From Gnetum montanum (Eukaryota; Streptophyta; Gnetopsida; Gnetales; Gnetaceae): 64,000 nucleotides of DNA. The DNA lies in contig MNCI01008852.1 in assembly GCA_015680685.1 (NCBI GenBank), positions 1,292,601-1,356,600 on the forward strand, read 5' to 3'. Of this stretch, positions 21,151-31,560 are shown in pieces (the stretch's first letter is position 1; each line of letters begins with the position of its first letter). Both the position numbers and the translations under genes were made by a program. The notes under the pieces were generated by a model that was not told the origin of the DNA, ran no database searches, and saw only the letters and a list, made by a program, of their open reading frames with translations.

Positions 21151-22840
21151 AACTTCTCTCCCCCAGTGTGGAAGCTACATGAATAAGATTTTTTCACTTT
21201 AATGGCCCCAACATTGATCAACCACTTTAGCAAGGAAGGGAGAAGGCTCAACATGGAAGATCTACCTATAGTGTAGAAGGTGTTCCCCCATTCCTATTTA
21301 TAGTAAATAGAATGGCCATGGGGGTTTAGCACTTACTATACATGGTAACCCCCCAAATTTGGGCACCCATCTCACTTGTACGAGGTAGAAATCTGTAGCC
21401 AATTTGTAGCAAAAATCATGGCCTAAAACCTATAAAACCAAAACCAAAACACCATTTATAGGTTCTAGAATTTTGGAAATTCAGCACCATTAGCATTTGG
21501 CACCTAGGAGCTCTTTCTTCCTTAGAAAAATGTAGCTTCTTGAAACCTCCCAGTGTGGAACCCTTGTAACCTTGTTATAACCTTTTTTACCCCCTGAGAC
21601 TTGTGAATTTTTGGTGTTAATGCTACATTTTTTGGACTCCCAAACCCTAGTGTGGAGCAAATTGGCAACCAAACTTTTTACTTTTCTCACCCTCCAACAA
21701 TGACCCAAATTACAAATCTGAAGTTGTAGTAGAGGAGGTTTGAAAACATCAGGAGTGGCTTAGTATTTGGATTGTGGAAATCACATCGACTTTAATGGGC
21801 TTTGAACTCTTGCCCTAGTGAAATCCCCTTTTGCTCTCTTATGGGCATTCCTTGGATAGATTTTTGAAACTTATTCTTTATTATTTTAATAAAGTTTTTA
21901 AAGTTTCATTTTGTGTATAATCTACATTTTCTTTCCTTTTTATAGATCTGTAATTTGTGCATTTTTTCTTAATCCACAGTTTTTACATTGCATAAGTCCC
22001 TTAGTGATCTACTGGACCATCCAAGGCACCTCGAATTTCATTTTTTTTGGAGGCCCTAGGGATTTGGGGTTGAGGTTGTTGTGTTAGATTTATTGATTTT
22101 CTAGTGATCAATTTTTCTAGTTGCAATAGTTTTCTAGCACTAGAAGGAGGGCCTCCACTTGATTTCTGTGACTAGATCTACCTTTTCCATAGCCAATGTT
22201 GCAAGTTGAAAAACTTTTTCTAATTTTTTTGTAGTAAAAACTTTGAAAAACCAATGATGCCCCTTCCTCCCTTTGATAGATACTACAACATATAAGTTGC
22301 AGGTGGTTGGGCGATGACTTTTCATAGTGGTTGCTATGAAGTTTTCAGCCCAAAGCCAACGTTGAAACATCTCATTCTTTTTCTTTTTTGCTACCAAATT
22401 ATTTCCAGTTTCAAAAGAGGGTGGTGCAACCCTTCTAGAAAGCATCAAACTTTTGGAAGTCAGCTTCCCCCCATCTTTTCTAGCTAAGAAAATTGGCAGC
22501 TTACTAAAACCAAGTTCTAGTGGGAAAACACCAACTTTCCACTTTGGTTTTTAGCCTTTTCCCCTTCATTTCCCCCATCTCACCCTCCTTTTCTCCCTTG
22601 TCATACCCAACATAGAGGCAATTAAGGGGCCAACATGAGTGACGCTTATTACCAACTTTCACATCTTTCTATTTTTGGTAAAGGAGGTAAACCCACCTAA
22701 CCCCACTTACTAATTATAGAAAGTACTCCATTTTCAATAGTTTTTGCTTCCTTTAATCATTTCTAAATTTCACTTGTTGGGATTTACCTCTATTTTTTGT
22801 CTTTTACAATTAGGTTTAAGCCATTTTTAGCACTATAACC
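21151..22840 (+). repeat. Leader/LTR region of element C
   Basis: This aligns with the reverse complements of 33958-36140 (D) and 44739-46540 (E). A TATA-like TATTTATAG lies at 21294-21302. AGTGTGGA motifs (21166, 21551, 21650) are the C form of the CCACACTAGG repeat in E. The LTR ends could not be fixed because TG/CA boundaries and a second LTR are missing. A CTAGAAGGAGGGC phrase near 22140 may lie near the primer site. Confidence 0.5.
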
Positions 22841-25080
22841 ATGTCTTTCTAGTAGTCCACCAAATTACCTTTCACCTTCATTGGTGAAGGTCCTAGCCAA
22901 CAAGCCATGAGGGTCTATGACCCTAAAGACTTGCTATCATTAAATGCAAGCAATCTTCAAGGATTAGGGGGAAAATTCTTGACTTTGTGGTAGTAAATGA
23001 AGATCAATATAACTACATTTATGTCAAAATGTAGGTTGGCATACTAATTCCATGTTTAGAAACAAAAGCTAAAAGGAAGTTCAAACTCATCCATCATAAT
23101 GGCAAAGTGTACATCCTTCCCCCCCGTGATCAAATACCTCTCATAGATATCTATGTTGGCATCTTGGCTAAATTGATTAAAATTGAGAAGGGAGATGATA
23201 AGCATAGCTTGGAGGAACAACAGGAAGAGGAGGATGAGTTTAGGGTAGACTCTAAGCCTGAAAACATCCTAGGAGGATTATTCCAACAAGCAACCCTAAG
23301 GCCACCGAGCCATCCCCTCATGCCTTTGTTTTCTCCATGGGCATGGTATTGTCATCTTTCATTCCAACCTACCCTACCATGGCTAATCCCACATTGGTCA
23401 TAGCCACACATCAAACTCAATCGATGCCATAGCCCATGACCTATAACCCATCAACACCTTTTTCCACACATCCCTGATCTATGAAGTAGTTGATGATGGT
23501 TTTCACCACCACAAATCCACTAACTACTTGTGTGGGGTCTACCATGTGATCCCAAGCAAATTGGGGATCACACACCCCCTTTATCCCATTTGTGGCATAG
23601 GTATCGACATAAAATTATTTTTCCTTATTTGGCCCACAAGCTACAACCATAATGCAACCACTCCCTTCTGTATTGCAACCCATAGTGAGGCCACAAGCCT
23701 CATAACAAATGTCAAAACCATATGTACAAGCCTCATAGCCAATGAGGCCACCATAGGACCTGGATCAAGCCTTCTAGATGATTCAGGACCTGACGGGGGA
23801 GTTAAAGAGGCTCAAAGCCTCTACTTCCCAAAGTGTCAAGATTATGGACTTTTACTAGGATGATTCCATTAGTCCTATGGTTCCACCCTTGTCCCTATTC
23901 CCTAGTTTAGCAAATACAATGGAGAAGGTGACCTCAATGCTCACCTTATATCCTTTAGATATGAGTGTTTGCTATTGCATCTGTGACCTCATACTATCAC
24001 GAGGATTTTTCCTATGTTCTTGACTAGGAAAGTGCTTGATTGGTATCATGCACTACCTAGAGGATCCATATCATTTCTTGAGGACTTGATAGCCTAGTTC
24101 ATTAATCAATTCAAGTATAACTTGAAGCCTGACACCACATTTGACAAACACATGAAGGTTAAGTAGGGATCCCTTGTGCCCGTACAGAAGTTCATCTAAT
24201 GGTGGAATGGATTGCTGAACAAAATATTAGAGTTCATAGCTAAGACCCATCTTTTGGCCATATTCAAGGGGATGGTTAACAACTTTATCAAGTTAAAAAA
24301 ACTTTACTATCTTGACCCGTGGACCCTTAGCCAAGCATTTTCCAAAACCAAGAATATAGAGGATGCTACATAGACTAGTCATGACCCAACCTATGTAGCA
24401 TATAAAAATCAACATACACGGAAGGATAAGGAAAAGAGTAAACATAAAAATGTGGTCATAGAAACAGTGACCAAATAAGAAAAGATCACTAACCAAGGGC
24501 CAAGGAACAACCCACCTAAGGCCCTTACTAATAACCACGATAAGTAACCATTAACATCTGAGGCCACTGCATCAACTACAACTAGGCCAAATTTTGAGTA
24601 GAAGAATAGAAGCAAATACACCAACTTATGTTTGAAACCATATGAATTTCTAGATCAACTATTAAAGAGTGCATGCATGCAATATAAATAGATGATCGAA
24701 GCCACTTGAAAGCAGCATGAGCAGTTATGAGAAATAGCCAAGGATCCCACTCAAGCAACAAAGGATGATCCCCAATTGCCTAGGTAGTTGAAACTAGACT
24801 ACTTTTGCTACTATCATCAACTTCCTAGTCATGATACATACTTCTACCTCACATAGAAGGATGACTTATAGAAGATGATCATTAGGGAAGAGTTGGTCTT
24901 AGATGCTTCTAACCTAGTTTGACCCCAAAATCAATCAATGCAAGTATAAAAGGATTCATTAAATGCTAATAACATCCCTTATGTTAGTTTACCATTTAAC
25001 ATCGATGATAATCAGGAAACCAGTGAGGGAACCGTTCATGATCTAGGTACCCCCTCACGATGAAAAGGTTTCTTCAACTT
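22841..25080 (+). pseudogene. gag: gag of element C
   Basis: ATG 22841 (MSF...) is shared with D (33957) and E (44738). The capsid core around 24010-24240 reads FLTRKVLDWYHALPRGSI then F..QFKYNLKP, a clear plant Gypsy gag signature. Further on, FCYYHQLPSHDTYFYL (near 24800) is the degenerate Cys/His part seen before protease in Tat-type gags. The longest open piece is 23107-23403. At least ten stops break the frame. Confidence 0.75.
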
Positions 25081-25559
25081 CCACTAGCTCAAGACATCCT
25101 TTCATGGTGAGAGTACCATTGTGGGCACTTTCAAGGGAATCATTTGTTATCAGGGTTTCCTAGCCTAACATAGCCCCACCAAGCATAGCCTAACCAACTA
25201 ACATGACCATACAATGACCTCCTGTTGTGGCCAATGCTATTGTCTCTTCCTCACAACCAACAACTGATAACCAAAAGACCTTAAACAAGCAAAGGAAGAA
25301 TCATAAGCAAAAGCTTGGCAATAAGGATCACAAGAAGATGGAGGCATGGAAGGAAGTGGATCCACCGAAGTGCACTTCCCTCTTGGCTATACACATGACC
25401 TCCTCTACTCAACCTACTTCAACCAACAAGCCATAGGAGGACCCTAAAATCTATAGCCAAAATAAAGAGGAGAAACCCTAGTAGCAATCACCTAAGGCTA
25501 AAGTTTGCATTTTGGGATGCATGGAAGAAGTGAAGCAAAATCAGGGCCAGAATCCCATG
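25081..25559 (+). other. Gag-protease linker of element C
   Basis: Charged, Lys/Gln/Pro-rich broken reading frame (longest piece 25227-25436), also present in D and E. No domain is seen. Confidence 0.5.
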
Positions 25560-26330
25560 GCCAACGATAAAAACTTTCTCAGTGCGATGGATTAGGTTAG
25601 ACAATCTCTTAAGGAAAATAATACAACTTTAAGCTTATATGACCTAATCTTGACTTCTGCCACACATTGTGAGGCGTTATCAAAATGTTGACTTCCATCC
25701 CCATTAGTGAGGACATCCTTGCTAATGAGGAATCCATCTAGGTAGTGATGGTTCCTCTCTCATTGAGGGAGAAGAAGTCAACATCCCTAGTATTTTATGA
25801 TAGTGAAATCAAGGCCAATCCCCAAAACAAGGAAGTAATTAGGGTTCCTTTATTCTTAACCATGTGTAGGGTAGTTTAAAATGCATCAAGTGCATGTTAA
25901 TGATGGGGTTGTAACAAATTTGATCTTGTGCACCATCATTGAACACTTGGGCTTGATAGAACAAATATAGTCTAAAATAACCACAAATCTCAAATTATGC
26001 AATGAATTAAGGGTTATTGTCAAGGGGTTTATCTCCTTGGACTTTATGGTAGGGGAGTAATTTTCCACAATTGCTAATTTCTTGGTAGTAGAGGAGGCAC
26101 CAAGATTCAACATTATCCTAGAAAGATCTTGGTTAGCTCAGTTACACATTGTGTCCTCACCCATCCATCAAGAAATTCACCTTCCTTAAGAGGGAGGTGA
26201 AATCATCATCTAGAATAATAGCGCAGTTACCCTGGTTGTCAATAATGTAAACATAGAGCAGGGGTCTGAAGTGGAGCTTTAGGAGGAAACTCCTAGCCAT
26301 GAAGTCCATCATCCCAAGAGAGAGGAATAA
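25560..26330 (+). pseudogene. pro: Aspartic protease of element C
   Basis: The segment starts with LSLYDLILTSATHCEAL (25630), the usual lead-in to protease. The active-site strand reads VNDGVVTNLILCTII near 25895-25935, while D and E have VDDGTTTN and VDDGAATN. Later the ILERSWLAQLH motif (26115-26140) and HQEIHLP (26165) fit the Tat-type LLGRPWLH...P...HQ pattern. Frameshifts and stops show it is dead. Confidence 0.75.
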
Positions 26331-27234
26331 CCCAAGAAGAACAATGATGAGCAATGGGATGTGTTATGGGATGTGTTATGGGATGAACTACTGTTCAACA
26401 TCATCAGTAAAGGGAATGGTAAGTACAAACTTATGCAAAATAGACCTTATATGTTTTTTAACCTTTTAAAGATTAGGAAAAGTTTGCACAAGTAATATGC
26501 ACTCCTAATCCTTCCATGTTATGCCCATATGACCTTTATAGCCATATGTACCATAACCTTTTAGCCTAAGTTTTCTCTCTATTGACTAGTTTTTGCCTTT
26601 TTTTTTATGTTTTATTTTTCTATTTATGCATATAGCCTAAGAGTTTATTTCATTTGCATTTGCATTTACTATAGCCTTGTTTCTTGCTCTATTTTATTTT
26701 TTTGCATGATATAAACTAAAAAACCATAAAAACTTTAAAACATAAAATAATCAAAAAATATAAGTTTCTCTTCAACCTTAGTCCTCTAAGACTTTAAACT
26801 AGCAACATGGCCTGCCATGGCCTTAAACTAGCAAAAATGTAATCATAACACAACATGGCCTGCCATGGTCTTAAATTGGCAAAACAATACAACTTGCATT
26901 CATCATGGCCTAAAATTGGCAAATGTATCTTTTATTATATTTTTTGTTTATCCCATTATCACATCGATTAGCCATTTAATTTTATAATTAAAAACATCAA
27001 CATAGCCATTCATAACATTTATACCATTTATAATGTTTATTAGAACAACATATGTAGCCAAAAATAAAACCAAATATTTAAATTTAAAAGGTTTATAACA
27101 TACATAGCCATGGCCACACTATATGGAAAAATGTCCAAAAAATAATAACAACCATCTATAACATAGTCTTGGCTAACAATAGCCATCAACATAAAAATAA
27201 AAATAAATAGCTAACAAGAGGTAGATGGAGGATG
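26331..27234 (+). other. AT-rich spacer of element C after protease
   Basis: This replaces the whole pol region expected here. It is T/A-rich, and apart from the minisatellite at 26776-26920 I see no coding signal. D and E have the equivalent spacer. Confidence 0.6.
26776..26920 (+). repeat. GGCCATGG minisatellite of the C/D/E family
   Basis: Three to four degenerate copies of CATGGCCTGCCATGGCCTTA followed by AACTAGC or AATTGGC. Reverse-complement arrays sit at the same place in D (30430-30670) and E (40697-40835). Confidence 0.7.
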
Positions 27235-27268
27235 CTAAGGGGCATTTGGAGGAGGAAGTGGTGGATCA
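27235..27268 (-). pseudogene. 3' end of the antisense ORF in element C
   Basis: On the minus strand the codons read PPLPPPNAP-stop, identical to the end of the ORF at 40370-40396 next to E. Only this tip survives before the junction with element F. Confidence 0.6.
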
Positions 27269-28847
27269 TATGAGAATTTTTAAAGTGGTAATGATTTCTT
27301 ATTCATCACCTTATCAAGTGTTGATTCCTCCTCACTATCACAAAATCAAATCTCCCTCTTCCAAATGGAAGGATCGCGATTATACTCTTTTGCACTTTCT
27401 CATTTTCTCAATTCACCTTCCTCTTTAGCTACCTGATCAATCAATGTTTGGATTTGGTGGGCACTTAATTCTAACAGTTACCCTTGGGCATAGATGTTAA
27501 GGGTTCTTCTCAGTTTAGATTGAAGCCCATCTACAATGTGGTGAAGTTGAGAATAACCATGGCTAGGACATTTGTGCATTAAGGAATCGTATCAACTGAT
27601 GGCGATATCCAAGGGTTTGTGTGTTCCTTATTTTTATCCTTGGATATATCTTCTCAAGTTGGACACTCTAGAGTATGTTTGATATTTTTCATTGAAGAAT
27701 TCAAGCATTATATCCCATTATCTCATAGATTTTGATTCTAAGGGCCAGTACTAGTTCTTTGCTTCTTTAATGAGTGTTCTTGGGAACAATTTAAGTTTTT
27801 ACCACTCATCCCCTATATTTTGCAAGGCACATGCATCTTGAAAAGCTTCAAGATGGTTCTACAGATTTGAGTTATATCCCCCTTCGAACCAAGGGATATT
27901 GTTCATGTTTAGCCTTTTGATCTAACTGTCCTTCACATGTCTTATTGGAATTCGTATTGCCTTTGCGATGTTTAGCATACTCTGAGTAGCAAGTAAAGGC
28001 TCATCGAGGCCTTGGTTTTGGTGCCTACGATGCCCTCTACTAGCCCTTCATTCATGGCATCATGTCTCTCTTAAATTCTTGCACCCTTGGTCTTGCCTTA
28101 CCTAACGGTCCCTTCAATCATTTCGGTCCCATTGGTCGCCTCCATCATGGTCGTGTCCCTTATGGTTGTGATTAGAGCTAGAAGAAGAAGAGGATGATGA
28201 TGAAGGTAAAGAGGAAGGAGGACTAGCATCATCATGGTACCTACTACCACCTCTTCAGTGATCATGACCATGATCACGATCTTATTTTTTGTCTGCATCC
28301 TTACCTTGACTTACCTCTTTGGATCCTTCTTTATCATAGGATCCTTTCTTACTAGAACCAAGTTTGTGAATTGTGGACTGCAAATTCTAGTTTTGTCCTC
28401 CCTCACCAAAGTCAAAGAGAGGAATTCCACTGAATGAAAAACCCTAGAGAAGGGCTCTTCACCATCTTTTTGGTATAGCCAGAATGGGGAATCATTAAAT
28501 CCTTTTCCCTTCATAGATTCATAATGCTATTCTAACTAGTGATCCATGAGATGTTGTGCCTTAGTGGAATGATAATCCCTGACATCACTATCCTGCACCA
28601 TGTGCTTAGCATGAAGTCCTTGCAGATCCCATCATATAAGCATTTGTTGAAGCATTGTAGGAATGAATCGATTGGGTGGAAACACAATGTTGCCTTCCAT
28701 GTTATGCCACCATATCTATTTGTCCTAGTGTAGGATGAAGGTGAAATTGGGTACATACTCATTAGGATGATCATATACCACTTGGTATTGTTGAGGCATT
28801 GGCTAATGTACTCCATTAGACTTGGGTGGAGAATCACTCTTGTGAGA
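27269..28847 (-). pseudogene. gag: gag of element F (3' truncated)
   Basis: It is homologous to the gags of A and B. The N-terminus at about 28847 reads ISSSHKSD with the start codon changed to ATA. The QVVYDHPNEYVPNFTFILH block follows at about 28790-28735. The middle holds a His/Asp/Met-rich low-complexity part (28300-28100). The capsid core lies at 27910-27560 and an acidic Glu/Ser-rich part ends at the breakpoint near 27269. The knuckle and all downstream genes are gone. There are many stops. Confidence 0.75.
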
Positions 28848-28997
28848 AGAAGATATTTTATGTTAGAAAAGTAAAAATGTAGTGTGCTTCTTAAAATTTT
28901 TGTAGTAATCTTAAGATATGATATGGCTTTAAGGTTTGTTTCAATGATTTGAATAATTTTTTACTAGTCCTAGATAGTGCACATAACAACTAAAAGG

Positions 28998-29015
28998 TCC
29001 CCAACAATGGCACCA
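28998..29015 (-). other. Primer binding site of element F
   Basis: On the minus strand TGGTGCCATTGTTGGGGA lies one base inside the LTR. It fits the tRNA-Asp complement with four mismatches, all transitions. Confidence 0.65.
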
Positions 29016-29016
29016 A

Positions 29017-29855
29017 TGATGAGTGGCAAGGTACCTCTACGTCCAACCATACGAATCACAAGTGTTCACACATGATCTGGTCAAATTCTGTAGACCTTAA
29101 GTTCTTAAGTACACTAGATTCAAGAAAGTGAAATCTAATTAAAACGATCATTGTTTTCTCAGTTCCACTTGTGAGGTACAAGTATATGGTTAAGTGCAAC
29201 TGAGGTATGTGATTTTTATCATTTTGTATTTTATAAATTTAATTGCCTAAAACAAGAATGAAAGGTATAGGGATTTAATATCTAATTAATCTACTACCTA
29301 GCTAGCCTAACATAAGTACCCATTTCTACTCTCCAAACACATCTTGAATGCATGTAGTGTTGTTGGGTTACCAAATGTTAGGTATTTTTGGGTTACCAAG
29401 TGCTACACATATGCTCGAAGTGGTTGTGCTTGTGTTCATTAACAAATAGAAATTAAATGCTTAATGAAAATGCATTAAGGTAAAGTACATGAATATCAAA
29501 TGCATAAAATGAAACATTAATCTATTCTTAGTGCTACAAGGATTATTAAAAGGGTTTGTTTTTATTCCTGTCACACTGATGTGCTTAGGTACATCAATGC
29601 TTGAAGAAAGATCTGTACACACTTAAACTCCTACTATAGACACTTAAGAAAATATTCAAACCTTAGAAAAAACAAATTGCAAGAGATTTGCTATGCTATC
29701 ACAAAAACTATATGAAAATTGTGAACCCAAGTGCTATATTTATAGGTTGGCATATACCTCGTGATATTGAATATTCAACATCGCAACTTAGGATCTTATA
29801 TTAGACACCCAATATTAGATATTCAATATTGGAGCTAGTCAAAAATGATTTATCA
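29017..29855 (-). repeat. LTR of element F (839 bp) with internal sequence on both sides
   Basis: On the minus strand it starts TGATAAATC at 29855 and ends at 29017, with a TATA box at 29735-29745. A block of ATTGAATATTC and CAATATT repeats fills 29761-29832. The primer site and gag lie downstream; the purine tract and 3' internal sequence lie upstream. One LTR is thus shared by two internal regions, the product expected from recombination between tandem elements. Confidence 0.82.
29761..29832 (-). promoter_or_regulatory. U3 repeat block of element F's LTR
   Basis: AATATTC/GAATATT and CAATATTG-type inverted repeats occur four to five times in 72 bp, at the same position where A has GATATCGC and B has GC-rich palindromes. 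Confidence 0.5.
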
Positions 29856-30420
29856 TACCTCCATGACTAAATTAAAACTCATCCTTAAGTGAAGAAGAGG
29901 AGGAACAAGTTCCTTACAAAATATTGGGTAGGTATGGAATTATTAATTGACATACAAGTTGACTTAGATGGAATAAATAGATTTTAAGTGCTTGAGTGTA
30001 TGAACTATAATATTTTATAGAATTGGATGTTCATAGAGAACACCCTAGACAAAATTGACATCCACTCCTTTGGCAGCTAAAGAGCGAGGAAGAAGATTCA
30101 ATGATCATGAAGAGTCCTCATCATATGGTGGTGGTGCTTCTACTTCTTTTGAAAGGGTAGTCCCATTTCCAGTCTACACATTCCATCCACACTTCCCATT
30201 GTAATTAGAATAGAATCATGGATTAGTGTGCAATGTGTAACATATAGCTTTGAAGTACCTTGTCTCATCAGTGGTTACACTTGGATAGGTTGTGATTAGG
30301 GTGGATTGATTTCATTAGTAGTGTTAGTGGGATGGCTAACATATAGGATATCATGATGAAGTGGTCCATTAAATTTGAAAAAGCTCAAATGCAAGAAAAT
30401 GCTTGAAGAGTGTTTATTAA
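29856..30420 (-). other. 3' internal end of a second F-type element
   Basis: It begins with the decayed purine tract (TACCTCCATGA on the plus strand) and matches 5936-6200 of element B, including the ACAAAATTGA phrase (6117 and 30052). It should hold the end of the extra ORF, but the frame is lost. It ends near 30420 at element D. Confidence 0.55.
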
Positions 30421-30429
30421 GAATTCACA

Positions 30430-30670
30430 ACAAGTTTTAGGCCATCATGGGCATAGGTTGTATTATGTTACCACTTTAAGATCATGATAGCCTATGTTGC
30501 CAATTTAAAGTCTTAATGGACTATGAAACCAATTTAGAGTGTGACCGGACTATAATTTCTACAGTTTAAGGCCATGACAAGACATGTTATGTGATTTTCT
30601 TTTCTAGTTTAAGGCCATGGAGGACCATGTTGCCAGTTTAAGGCCATCGTGGGCCATTTTTAAAGAGAAA
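30430..30670 (-). repeat. GGCCATGG minisatellite in element D
   Basis: About six degenerate copies of AGTTTAAGGCCATGGCAGG-like units, 35-50 bp apart. It is longer than the arrays in C and E. Confidence 0.7.
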
Positions 30671-30954
30671 CCTATATTTTTTTGGTGATTTTATGTTTTA
30701 AGGCTTTTTTATGTTTATAACATGTGTAAAAGTAAAGGAAAAGAAAGGCCTCAATAAATAGGTAAAATTGCAAATGAAAGTAGAAACTTAGGCCACATGC
30801 ATAAAGAGTAAAACAAAGTCTATGAAAAGATATAAAAAATAATAATTGACAACTACTTCAGACCCATGCTATGACAAAGTCACTTTAGACCCATGCTCTA
30901 TGTTCAAATTATTGACAACTAGGGGAACCACATTATCACCATGAATGATGATTT
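30671..30954 (-). other. AT-rich spacer of element D
   Basis: Non-coding sequence between minisatellite and protease, homologous to 26400-26770 of C. No RT remnant is seen. Confidence 0.5.
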
Positions 30955-31560
30955 CACCTCCCTCTTAAGGGAGGTGAATTTCTTGATGGATAGGTGAGGA
31001 CATGATCCATAATTAAGCCAACTATAGTCTTCCTAGGATAAGGTTAAACCCTGGTATTTCCTCCACCACCAAGAAATTAGCAGTTGTGGGGAATTTCTCT
31101 CCTACCACAAAGTTTAAAGAAATAGACCCTTTGATGGAAACCCTTGATCTGTTAAAATACTTAGGGTAGCTGTTGAGGTTGTATTTACTTAGTTAGACCT
31201 AAGTGTTTAACAATGGTGCATAGCATAACATTGGTTGTGGTTCCATCATCAACATCCACCTGATGCACTTTAAACTACCCTACACATATGGTTATGAATA
31301 GAGAAGCATTAGTTACTTTGTCATTTTATGGATTAACCTTGATTTCACTATTGTGAAATATCAAGGGTGTTGACTCCTTCTTCCTTGATGATGTAGGAAC
31401 CATCACTGCATGGATAGATTCCTTGTTAGTGGGGATGTCCTCACTAATGGGGATGGAAGTCAAAATTTTGACTAATGCCTCACAATGTGTGACGGAAGTC
31501 ATGATCAAGTCATACAAGCTTAGAGTTGTATTCTTCTACTTGAGGGATTACCTTACTTGG
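30955..31560 (-). pseudogene. pro: Aspartic protease of element D
   Basis: On the minus strand MYDLIMTSVTHCEALVKILTS (31517 on) is the lead-in, VDDGTTTN at about 31260-31235 the active-site region, and P.RKTIVGLI about 31045 the degenerate C-terminal motif. Several stops and shifts are present. It is collinear with C and E. Confidence 0.75.

Larger units (their letters stand above)
21151..27268 (+). mobile_element. Element C: pol-less gag-protease retroelement
   Basis: C is collinear with D (36500 to 30421, minus) and E (46960 to 40400, minus): a long leader with promoter, gag, protease, an AT-rich spacer with a minisatellite, then the 3' end of an antisense ORF. C stops inside that antisense ORF at about 27268, where element F begins. 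No RT, RNase H or integrase lies between protease and the antisense ORF. Codons are heavily decayed. Confidence 0.75.

Noticed and set aside
26776-26920. CRISPR-like array
   Set aside because: Units are degenerate and palindromic with no unique spacers of constant length, in a plant retroelement context.
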